From Planctomycetota bacterium (GTDB taxonomy: Bacteria; Planctomycetota; Phycisphaerae; UBA1845; UTPLA1): a DNA stretch of 53,211 bases. Numbering within the stretch: the first letter of the stretch is position 1; every line of letters begins with the position of its first letter. Location of the stretch: assembly GCA_016235815.1 (NCBI GenBank), contig JACRIM010000007.1, positions 1-53,211 on the forward strand, in the 5' to 3' direction. The notes under the pieces are model-generated. The model was not told where the DNA came from and made no database searches. It saw nothing but the letters and a program-made list of their open reading frames with translations. A program made the translations under genes and the position numbers. Positions 43,621-51,834 of this stretch are shown here, piece after piece.

Positions 43621-43669
43621 TTGCTTTCAGCAATCAAGTCCTTACAATTTGATATGTAAAACGTTTTAC
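43621..43669 (+). promoter_or_regulatory. Promoter and LacI-type operator of the pseudopilin gene
   Basis: A -10 TACAAT (43643-43648) lies 16 bp from a weak -35 TTGCTT (43621-43626). The perfect palindrome GTAAAACGTTTTAC (43656-43669) starts 8 nt after the -10, covering the expected transcript start. It lies between the divergent LacI and pseudopilin genes and is the best copy of the four. Confidence 0.72.
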
Positions 43670-43706
43670 CAGAGGCGCACTGCCGACACGCTCGTCGAGT
43701 TCTAAA

Positions 43707-44681
43707 ATGCAGCCAATGGATACACAGCATCAACCTTCGGCGCAGCGTCCGCCTCAACGCGGGCGTTGTCAGTCCTTGTGTTGTTGCAGCGTGTCGTCCG
43801 ATCGTTTTCCTGCCCGCCGTCCCGCCTTCACCCTCATCGAACTTCTCATGGTGATGGCGATCATTTCCCTTCTGCTTTCGATCCTGCTTCCTGCGTTAGG
43901 CCGTGCCCGTGAGATTTCAAAGCGGACCGTGTGCGGGTCAAACCTCCGCTCAATGGCGATCGCGTTTTCGACCTATGCTCAGGAAAACGACAGTTGGTTC
44001 CCGGCCAAGGCCCACACCACGGTTGCATCTCCACGGATGGACCAAATGGCCACAGTGCAGGACAAGGCCTACAACCCGCCGGAGAAAGAAAACGAATTCG
44101 GGCCCAATTTTGCCGGAATGATCCGAGACATCCTGGAGAAGAAGGCCACGCGTTTTTCCACCGGCGACGAGGACCTCACCAAGCGAATGGACAACGGCCC
44201 GCCGCAGTATCTATCCGATCCCAGGGTGCTGCTTTGCCCGAGCGACCAGTGGAACAACCGGCCCAAGAGCAACAACATCACCGACCTCTGGCGAACGCAG
44301 GCCGTGACGTACTACAAGCAGCTCCCCGTAACCGTCGGTCAGGAAGCCACCGCCAAGAAATCGTATATCAGCTACTTTTATGTTTCGCTCTGGCGGAATG
44401 ACGATCGCCCCGACTGGCTGATGCTTGCCGATCAGAGCAATCGAAACGACACCACGGTGCGCTCATTCACACAGCTTGGTCCCGAGGATAATCACGGGAT
44501 TCGCGGCATGAACATCGCGCTGCTTGACACCCACGTTGAATGGGGATCCACGCGCAGCGGCACCAACGAAGACATGCAACAACTGGCGGGGCGATACTGG
44601 GGCGGAATCGTGCAGGCTCGGCCGCGCTATCCAAGCACGCAGGGGAGTTCCCGCGCTGTGGAAGTGCAAACGATTGAATAG
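43707..44681 (+). CDS. Type II secretion/type IV pilin-like pseudopilin
   Basis: 324 residues; ATG 43707 without a strong ribosome site. After a 40-residue leader, the class III signal reads [20 protein letters not shown], with Ala instead of Gly before the cleavage point. The helix continues [20 protein letters not shown], as in planctomycete DUF1559-like or GspG-type proteins. The globular part ends with [12 protein letters not shown], common in these proteins. It should assemble in an inner-membrane pseudopilus. Its place directly behind a LacI operator suggests that it is induced with the glucan-degrading enzymes. Confidence 0.82.
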   Translation: MQPMDTQHQPSAQRPPQRGRCQSLCCCSVSSDRFPARRPAFTLIELLMVMAIISLLLSILLPALGRAREISKRTVCGSNLRSMAIAFSTYAQENDSWFPAKAHTTVASPRMDQMATVQDKAYNPPEKENEFGPNFAGMIRDILEKKATRFSTGDEDLTKRMDNGPPQYLSDPRVLLCPSDQWNNRPKSNNITDLWRTQAVTYYKQLPVTVGQEATAKKSYISYFYVSLWRNDDRPDWLMLADQSNRNDTTVRSFTQLGPEDNHGIRGMNIALLDTHVEWGSTRSGTNEDMQQLAGRYWGGIVQARPRYPSTQGSSRAVEVQTIE

Positions 44682-44682
44682 G

Positions 44683-44706
44683 GGACGATCCGCCGTTGGG
44701 TCGTCC
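44683..44706 (+). terminator. Hairpin after the pseudopilin gene
   Basis: GGACGA (44683-44688) pairs with TCGTCC (44701-44706) just behind the stop codon. There is no T-run directly after it; a CTCCTTTTGG follows 15 nt later. It could end or stabilise the transcript. Confidence 0.45.
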
Positions 44707-44726
44707 GCTAATTAGGGCCGCTCCTT

Positions 44727-44776
44727 TTGGGCGGACCCACTGTGTCCAGTAGAATACTAGAGGTAAAGCGTTTCAC
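44727..44776 (+). promoter_or_regulatory. Promoter and LacI-type operator of the modular surface-protein gene
   Basis: A -35 TTGGGC (44727-44732) and -10 TAGAAT (44750-44755) are 17 bp apart. The near-palindrome GTAAAGCGTTTCAC (44763-44776) begins 8 nt after the -10, the same geometry as at 43656. The two arms differ from the consensus symmetrically (A to G, T to C). Confidence 0.72.
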
Positions 44777-44886
44777 GTACACCGGAAACCGATGATGGGT
44801 TCAGCGCGCCCGGTCTTGGCCACTTGCCATGACCGCGCCCAATGGACGCCGCGTCGCGACAAGTGCCGGTGAAGGAGTAGGGAACC

Positions 44887-47800
44887 ATGGAAGCATCATT
44901 CACACGACGAGTCTTTTTGGCCTGCGCCCTGGCGATCATTGGGTTGGCCGCTCACGACCTGTCGGCGCAATGCGTCAATCTTCCCGAGGTCACGGGTCGT
45001 ACGCTGCAGACGCGATATTTCGGCGCGCTGAATACGATCCAGAACAACGGCACCCAATTTGGCGACGCCGCCCCGGCCAACCTCAATGACACGGAAGGCA
45101 GCGAACTGGATCGCATGTTCATTACGAACAGCGCCACGCGCCTATACATCGGCATCACCGGCAACGTGCCGCGGAATGATACGGTGGCTAATTCCGTCAT
45201 CGTCTTCATCGACGTGGACGCGGGCGCGACGCCCACGGTGCTCAACACCGCCGGCTTCACAGGACCGAACATCTCGCAGGCGCTCAAGAACATGAACGGC
45301 GTGAAACTGGACTTCGATCCGGATTACGCGTTCGTGCTCTGGAATGATCTCGGCCTGAGTGGAAGCTGGCACGGCGTCAGGCATACGCTGAGCAACCCGA
45401 ATGATGCCGGCGTTGTGTTGACGCTCGGCACCGACTACGCCGTCAATAATTCAAACCTTCTCGGCGTATCGGCCACACCCAGCGACGACCCGCTCCAGCA
45501 GCAGGAACAGGCCAACTCGGCGACGACGGGCTTTGAACTCGACATCGAGTTGGTGTCCCTCTCACTCACCAGTTCATCACCGATCAACGTTCAGGCGCTG
45601 GTCGCCAATACCGCGGGTTCCGTAAGCAATCAGAGCCTGCCTCCGCTGAATGCGACAGCCGGCAGCGTCGGTGGCGGCGTTGGCTGCCTCGGCGTTCATG
45701 GCACGCCTCCGGCCAACATCATCGACTTCAGCGCCAACTTCCCCAGCAATCAATACGTCGCCGTAACGCTCAGCCCGGCCAACTCCGCGCCGGCGCTGCC
45801 CATTGACGGTGTTGGTATTCCGACCCCGGCGACCGGCTATCCGGCGGGCACGCAGCGAGCGCGGCAGAACAACTACACCTGCTTCGGCGACGCGGCGGCC
45901 TTCAACGCCGGCATCACCGGCGGCAACGAACTCGACCTGCTCTACGTGCAGAACGACTTCGCGAAGCTCTACATCGGCATCGCCGGTCAGATCGAACTGG
46001 CCGACAACTTCCGAAACGTGCTGATCATCTTCATCGAGACCTCCAGCAGCTTCGGACTGACATCGCTGATCACCGCCGGTTTCCCGAACACCATCGGCCC
46101 CGGCATTATGCAGCCGCTCGACGGCTTCACGTTCGACACCGGTTTCGCCCCGAACTACGCCGTGCAGATCTGGCGTGAGGCCGGCCAGACCAAGGCCATC
46201 GTGCAAAACATCGATGACACGGGATCGGAAACGGCGCTCGTCTTCGCCATTGATGCGTCGACCCATACCAACATCGCAATCAACGCCATTGCGGCGGACC
46301 TGACGAACATCCTCGGCGTGAATGACATTGTCGGCGACGATCCGATCAATCAGACGGCCTTCGCCAAGACCGCCAAGAAGGGCGTACAGGTCAGCCTGGT
46401 GTTGCAGGAACTTGGCATCGCCAGCCCGATCGGCCAATCCGTAAAGGTCGCGGCGATGATCGCCAGCGCCTCGGACGGCGGAACCAACGCCTTTATCAGC
46501 AATCAGAACCTGCCGCCGTTCAACCCGACACCGCTCAGCGGTACGCCGGTGCTCTCATCGGACACGTTCACCGTTAATACGCCCATCACCGATGCCGCAG
46601 TCACCTTCAGCACGCAGACGGCGACCAACGCAGCACCGTTGGAACGCGTGACAGCGGCCAAAGTGACCGTCAATCTGACGCACCCCGATGTGTCGCAGCT
46701 CAAGGTTGAGCTTCGCCACGATGACAGCGGTCGCCGAATCGTTCTGTTCGATTCATCGGGCACCGGCGCCAACATGACCAACACGCAGTTCATGCAGGGC
46801 GGAACGGCTTTGACCAGTTGGGTCGCCGGCGGCACCGGCTCGTGGCAGCCCGTCGATTCGCTGCTCACCTTCCAGGGCGTCGATCCGAACCCGAGCACCT
46901 GGACGCTGATCGTCGAAGACAAGACGGCCGGCCAAACCGGCACGCTCAACAGTTGGAAGCTCGATTTGCAGTGGGACAAGGGCGGTGCGGTGGGTTGCGT
47001 CGGCACTCACAACACGGACCCGCTGGAGGGCGATGTCAATATCATTGATCTCAGCAACGCGACGCTGTTCCCCGGCAATCAATACATCACGAGGAACCTC
47101 GTCAACGCGGCCGGCCCGATTCCGGCGCAGTTCAAGGCCGACGATGTCCCGGCGTACTTCAACGACTCCGATCCGGCGCGGCCGAATGCCCTTGCCGTGC
47201 AGAACAATTACACCTGCTTCGGCAACGCGACCGGCGGCTCGCCGCAGGCCTCGACCGGCAATGAAATCGACCAGCTCTTCATCAAGAACACGGAGGATCG
47301 CATCCAGGTCGCCATCACCGGCAATCAGCAGACCAACGGCAACGGCGTGGTGTTGCTCTTCGACACCATCGTGGGTGGCGAGAACACACTGACCGGCAAT
47401 CCGTCGCCCCCCGGCTCGCTGGGTGGCGACCCGTTGAATCCGGGAACGCAGCCGGGCCTGAATGGATTGACCCTCGATGCGGGGTTCAGCCCTGATTTCG
47501 CCGTCACCTTTGACGAATCAGGCGGCCGGCCGGGAGTTCACCTGACGAACCTCACCACGAACATCAACCGCTACGTCGGCATCGGCAGCTTCAATGCCGG
47601 CAACGGCTTTCTGGAGGCGCCGGTCGTTGCGGGAAGCGAAATCGATCAGATGTTCGTGCAGAACGATGCGGCGAATCTTTACATCGGTATCACCGGCAAC
47701 ATCGAAGGAAACAACAACGGTTACGTGATCTTCCTCGACACGATTGCAGGCGGCACGAATGCCCTGAATACGGCCGGTGGAAACGGATGGCCGGGCCATA

Positions 47801-48933
47801 TCACCGGCATGTCCGGCGACACCCTGCCGGCCGGCTTCCTGCCTGATTTTGCCTTGATAGTTTCGCGGTCCGGGGCGTTCTACAACGACACCAAGCTCGT
47901 GAACCTGGCCAGCCTGCCGACGCTGCCGGTGAATATTCCCTTTGCCGCGAATTTCACGATCGCACCGAACACGTTTGTTGGTAACAACAACAACGTGGTT
48001 GGCGTGAACGCCACGGTTGCGGATGATCCTGTTCAGCAAGCGATCAATGCGGCCACGGCGACGACCGGTGTGCAGCTCGCACTAGCGAGAAGCTCCATCG
48101 GCAGCCCGGCGAATGGTACGGGGATCAAGCTCTATGCCGTGCTCGTCGGAAGCGGCGGCTACTGGAGCAATCAAGTCATGCCTCCGCTTGGTGGCGGCGT
48201 AAGCAACCTGGCGAATGGCCCTGTCAATCAGTCGGGCGGTTCTTCAGTTGCCTATACGATGAACGCCACTCCCTCCGCGCCGACGTCGTACAACGGTCAG
48301 AACATTCCGACGGCGATGACCGGCAGTCTGGTCGGCACGCAGAACAACTTCACGCAGTTCGGCAATCAGATTGCCATCGCGGGAAGTGGTAATCCGAACT
48401 GCATGCAGTTGGCGATGGACAATACCAACCTCGGCGGCGTGACAGGATGCGGTTGCCCGTGTCTGGGTGCGTCGACGGTCAACGCGGGAATGGTTGATAC
48501 CGGTTACGAACTCGACATTTCCCTCACCGACCTCGGGCTTACCGGCCCGATCGGCCCCGGCAACACGCCGACCATCAAGGTCATGGCCGTGCTGACCGGC
48601 AACACGGGCTTTATGTCGAACCAATTCCTCCCCGGCGTTGGTGGCGGGGGTTCCCAGTGCAATCTTGGCTGGCCTCTCGCGGCTCCGCAGAACAACCTCG
48701 CCAATTACGTCAACGATCAGTTCCTGACCTACACCACCGTGATCCCGTGCAGCGGCATCATCGGCGACATTGACGGCGACGGTGATCGTGACGTGGCGGA
48801 TGCGACCGTCCTTGCCAACGTGCTGCTCGGGACCGACCTGGTACCGTGCCACATGAACAAGGCCGACGTCAACGCTGACACGGTTCGGGACGGCCGAGAC
48901 ATTCGCTCCTTCCTCCAGGCCCTGTTCCCGTAA
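44887..48933 (+). CDS. Modular secreted surface protein with P-domain and dockerin
   Basis: 1348 residues; ATG 44887 with AGGAG upstream. A signal peptide (RRVFLACALAIIGLAAHDLS) is followed by about four and a half copies of a 200-residue module. The module marker has the form ELDxxxVxNDxxxLYIGIxG; clear copies are SELDRMFITNSATRLYIGIT, NELDLLYVQNDFAKLYIGIA and SEIDQMFVQNDAANLYIGIT. Residues about 554-698 form a proprotein-convertase P-domain (NLTHPDVSQLKVELRHD and GTLNSWKLDLQW). The last module lacks its first half. A dockerin-like pair ends the protein (GDIDGDGDRDVADATVLANV and DVNADTVRDGRDIRSF). Its operator and the amylase next to it suggest a glucan-binding or surface-display role; this is inference. 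Confidence 0.82.
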   Translation: MEASFTRRVFLACALAIIGLAAHDLSAQCVNLPEVTGRTLQTRYFGALNTIQNNGTQFGDAAPANLNDTEGSELDRMFITNSATRLYIGITGNVPRNDTVANSVIVFIDVDAGATPTVLNTAGFTGPNISQALKNMNGVKLDFDPDYAFVLWNDLGLSGSWHGVRHTLSNPNDAGVVLTLGTDYAVNNSNLLGVSATPSDDPLQQQEQANSATTGFELDIELVSLSLTSSSPINVQALVANTAGSVSNQSLPPLNATAGSVGGGVGCLGVHGTPPANIIDFSANFPSNQYVAVTLSPANSAPALPIDGVGIPTPATGYPAGTQRARQNNYTCFGDAAAFNAGITGGNELDLLYVQNDFAKLYIGIAGQIELADNFRNVLIIFIETSSSFGLTSLITAGFPNTIGPGIMQPLDGFTFDTGFAPNYAVQIWREAGQTKAIVQNIDDTGSETALVFAIDASTHTNIAINAIAADLTNILGVNDIVGDDPINQTAFAKTAKKGVQVSLVLQELGIASPIGQSVKVAAMIASASDGGTNAFISNQNLPPFNPTPLSGTPVLSSDTFTVNTPITDAAVTFSTQTATNAAPLERVTAAKVTVNLTHPDVSQLKVELRHDDSGRRIVLFDSSGTGANMTNTQFMQGGTALTSWVAGGTGSWQPVDSLLTFQGVDPNPSTWTLIVEDKTAGQTGTLNSWKLDLQWDKGGAVGCVGTHNTDPLEGDVNIIDLSNATLFPGNQYITRNLVNAAGPIPAQFKADDVPAYFNDSDPARPNALAVQNNYTCFGNATGGSPQASTGNEIDQLFIKNTEDRIQVAITGNQQTNGNGVVLLFDTIVGGENTLTGNPSPPGSLGGDPLNPGTQPGLNGLTLDAGFSPDFAVTFDESGGRPGVHLTNLTTNINRYVGIGSFNAGNGFLEAPVVAGSEIDQMFVQNDAANLYIGITGNIEGNNNGYVIFLDTIAGGTNALNTAGGNGWPGHITGMSGDTLPAGFLPDFALIVSRSGAFYNDTKLVNLASLPTLPVNIPFAANFTIAPNTFVGNNNNVVGVNATVADDPVQQAINAATATTGVQLALARSSIGSPANGTGIKLYAVLVGSGGYWSNQVMPPLGGGVSNLANGPVNQSGGSSVAYTMNATPSAPTSYNGQNIPTAMTGSLVGTQNNFTQFGNQIAIAGSGNPNCMQLAMDNTNLGGVTGCGCPCLGASTVNAGMVDTGYELDISLTDLGLTGPIGPGNTPTIKVMAVLTGNTGFMSNQFLPGVGGGGSQCNLGWPLAAPQNNLANYVNDQFLTYTTVIPCSGIIGDIDGDGDRDVADATVLANVLLGTDLVPCHMNKADVNADTVRDGRDIRSFLQALFP

Positions 48934-48969
48934 GTCGGGATCGGCCAAGGAGCCATCGATTTTCGCACG

Positions 48970-49000
48970 CAGGTAGGCCGGCAAACCGCCGGTCTACCTG
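48970..49000. repeat. 13-bp hairpin between surface-protein and amylase genes
   Basis: CAGGTAGGCCGGC (48970-48982) pairs with GCCGGTCTACCTG (48988-49000), with one G-T pair and a 5-nt loop. There is no T-run. It may act as an mRNA-processing or partial-termination element, or be another dispersed repeat. Confidence 0.7.
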
Positions 49001-49065
49001 TGTTGCACTACGACCCACAGTGGAAACCCGTGCTCCCACCGGGAATGATGAAGAAGGATCGTATC

Positions 49066-51834
49066 GTGAGACGAATCGCCCTGTGTTGCACGCTTCTCCT
49101 TGTCTCGGCCGGGACGGCGCAAGCCTTTCCGCCGCCGACGATTCTCCAATACTTCGAAGCCAAGTGGGACGTGATGCGGTATCGCATGCCCGACGTCTTC
49201 ATGGCCGGTTATGACAGCCTATGGACGCCGCCCCCGCAGCGCGGTCAGGGCGGTGTCAACAGCATCGGCTACGACCTGTTCGATCGTTTCAATCTCGGCT
49301 CGGGCACTGGGGCCGCCGCAACCCATTATGGAAATGAGAACGGTTTCCGCCTTATGGTGGAGGAATCCCACAAGGCCAACAGTCGCGTGTTTGTCGACTG
49401 GATCATGAACCACAACGGCACATGGGATCACACCACGCCGGGTTTTGTCGCGCAGGGCAGCTATCCCGGGTTCGCTGTGCAGCTTCCCGGTGATCCTTAC
49501 GGCGATTTCCACACGCCCGGTACGCAATCCGAAAACCCCGGCGGAGCCAACTTCAATTTGTTTGATGGCAGGCTTGTCGGCCTCATCGATATTGCGCAGG
49601 AAAAGAACCACCAGTTCATTCGTCACCCAATTACGGTCGGCGACCCGAACAACATCCCCGGCGGAACGCTCTACAACATCCCCGATGCGAATAACCGGCG
49701 CTTCTACCCCGACACGAATCTCGCGGCCTACACGCCGATCAATCCGGGCACGAATCGCAACCCCAGCCCGCCGAATTACACGTTCTACCCGTTCAACACG
49801 GCAAATCCGTCGGCCGGCGATCCGGTCCCTGAGACCGCGGCGACGTTGCTCTTGCGCTCGACTCAGTATTATCTGGAGGTGCTCAAGGTTGACGGCTTCC
49901 GCCTCGATGCCGCCAAGCACATCCCAACGTGGTTCTGGGACAACTTGTGGGACGCCTCGGTGCACAATCGCTACAAGGCCTTCGACGGCACCACGCAGAT
50001 TCCGTATTCGTTCGTCGAAGCCGTCGGCGGCGGCGGCATCAATCCGCCCGACTGGGTGCGCAAACCCGGCGAGCCAGGCTCGGGCAGCGGCTATCCCAGC
50101 ATTGGATGGCAATTCGGCAACCGCGATGCCCTCGACCTCGATGAGGCTGGTTCCCTGCGCGACCTGACCAACAACGACGGCTCAGGCTCGTGGGACAGCG
50201 TTATGGGGGCCTCGATGGACAACGTCGACGGCTTCAACAACGGCACCATCGGCGTCCACCACGTGAACAGCCACGACAATGCCATCGCCGATGGTGAAAA
50301 CGACAGCACGGCCCATGCCTATGTGTTGATGCGGACCGGGCCTGCCTGCGTCTATTACAACGCCTTTCAATTCGGCGCGGAGCCGAACAACTTCCCGCGA
50401 CGCAACGGCCGCGACGACGCCATCGGCCTCGGCAGCAACGTCATCACCACGCTCGTCAAACTTCGCAACCAGTATGCGCGCGGATGGTTCATCCCGGTGA
50501 CCGGCGGTTCGCAGGCCGACGTGCTGATTTTCACCCGCCGAACGCCGAGCAGTCAGGATAACGTCCTCATCGGCGTGAACGACCGCGAAGACAACGGTTT
50601 CGACGCACGCACGGTGACAACGACTTTCCCGCAGGGCACGCGCCTCTGGGAACAGACGGGCAATTCGTCCAATGCCACGGTCGACCCCAATGGAAACATC
50701 GCCGACATGCTCACCGTCGGTGCCGGCGGAAGTGTCACCGTCAACGTCCCGCGCCAACGAAACGCCAACGGCGTCTTCCACGGCCTCGGCTATGTCATTT
50801 ATGGCCCGGTCGTACCGGCGGGAACGCTTTCAATTGCAAACGCGACGACCAGCGTCGTCCCGCCCGACTCGGCCGGCGTCGCGGATTATCAGCAGCGCGT
50901 CAGCCCAATCACGATCATCACCTCGCCCACCTTCGACATTCAGCTCCAGACCACACAGGCCGACGCCGGCGACCCCAACACCGACGACCTCGCCATCTTC
51001 CGCATCGATCAGGGCTTCAAGGATTTCAACAACAACGGCTCGACCTACCTCGGCCAGCCCAACTCCGACTTCCACCCCGGCAACACCAACGCCGAAAGTC
51101 CGAGCTACGGCTTCGAGAACTTTCTCACGGCCGCCTCCAACCGCTGCCAGGTCGACGGCGGCGGCAACTGCACCAACACCGGCACCGGCCTCTATCGACA
51201 GACGATCAACGCCGCCACCCTCGGCGAAGGTTTCCACTACATCACCGTGCGGGCCTATCGCCATCGCGCCGCGGGGCTGGACCCGCTCTTCGCGGAGTTC
51301 CGCATCGTGGTCTATGTCGATCTGGCCGATCCGCAATACACCTTCCTCGCGCCGACCGCGACCTGCAACAACGATATCACCGCAGTCCCGGTCGATTTCA
51401 TCGCCAAGTCCGCTGACCTGACGACCGGCTCGATGTACATGTTCGTCGATCTGCCGGCCACGACGGACTTCATCGCGCTTGCCACCGGCGGCTCCAACCT
51501 TGCCACGCAGTCATTGGATACCTTCACCCTTCGCCGCGGCAGCCTCATCACCGGCAACCATCGGCTGAACATCGTGGCGGTCGAAACCCGGCCCGACGGC
51601 GTCAAGCGATACAACCACCAGGGATTCGTCGGCATCCAGTCCTTCACCGGCAGCGCACTCGGCCCCGGAGATGTCGACGCCGACGGCGATCGCGACGGCG
51701 CGGACATTACGCCGTTCATTCAGTACGTGACCGGCGTGAACCCCACGTTCGGCCCGACGGCGGACATGAACTGCGACGGACTAATCGACCTGAACGATGT
51801 GGACCCATTTGTGGCCCAGTTGCTTGGTCCGTAA
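49066..51834 (+). CDS. Secreted GH13 alpha-amylase with C-terminal dockerin
   Basis: 922 residues from GTG 49066, chosen because AAGGA lies 7 nt upstream and it begins the signal peptide VRRIALCCTLLLVSAGTAQA; ATGs at 49045 and 49048 are in frame but poorly placed. The barrel begins ILQYFEAKWD. Catalytic motifs are VFVDWIMNHNG, DGFRLDAAKHIP (nucleophile Asp near 280), SFVEAVGG (Glu near 316) and HVNSHDNA (Asp near 403). Beta domains follow, then two dockerin-like loops (DVDADGDRDGADITPF and DMNCDGLIDLNDVDPF). It should start the breakdown of external starch-like polymers. The stop directly abuts that of the convergent glycosyltransferase gene. Confidence 0.9.
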   Translation: MRRIALCCTLLLVSAGTAQAFPPPTILQYFEAKWDVMRYRMPDVFMAGYDSLWTPPPQRGQGGVNSIGYDLFDRFNLGSGTGAAATHYGNENGFRLMVEESHKANSRVFVDWIMNHNGTWDHTTPGFVAQGSYPGFAVQLPGDPYGDFHTPGTQSENPGGANFNLFDGRLVGLIDIAQEKNHQFIRHPITVGDPNNIPGGTLYNIPDANNRRFYPDTNLAAYTPINPGTNRNPSPPNYTFYPFNTANPSAGDPVPETAATLLLRSTQYYLEVLKVDGFRLDAAKHIPTWFWDNLWDASVHNRYKAFDGTTQIPYSFVEAVGGGGINPPDWVRKPGEPGSGSGYPSIGWQFGNRDALDLDEAGSLRDLTNNDGSGSWDSVMGASMDNVDGFNNGTIGVHHVNSHDNAIADGENDSTAHAYVLMRTGPACVYYNAFQFGAEPNNFPRRNGRDDAIGLGSNVITTLVKLRNQYARGWFIPVTGGSQADVLIFTRRTPSSQDNVLIGVNDREDNGFDARTVTTTFPQGTRLWEQTGNSSNATVDPNGNIADMLTVGAGGSVTVNVPRQRNANGVFHGLGYVIYGPVVPAGTLSIANATTSVVPPDSAGVADYQQRVSPITIITSPTFDIQLQTTQADAGDPNTDDLAIFRIDQGFKDFNNNGSTYLGQPNSDFHPGNTNAESPSYGFENFLTAASNRCQVDGGGNCTNTGTGLYRQTINAATLGEGFHYITVRAYRHRAAGLDPLFAEFRIVVYVDLADPQYTFLAPTATCNNDITAVPVDFIAKSADLTTGSMYMFVDLPATTDFIALATGGSNLATQSLDTFTLRRGSLITGNHRLNIVAVETRPDGVKRYNHQGFVGIQSFTGSALGPGDVDADGDRDGADITPFIQYVTGVNPTFGPTADMNCDGLIDLNDVDPFVAQLLGP

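Noticed and set aside
48970-49000. Full intrinsic terminator before the amylase gene
   Set aside because: The hairpin is strong but no T-run follows, so read-through from the surface-protein gene to the amylase gene is likely.
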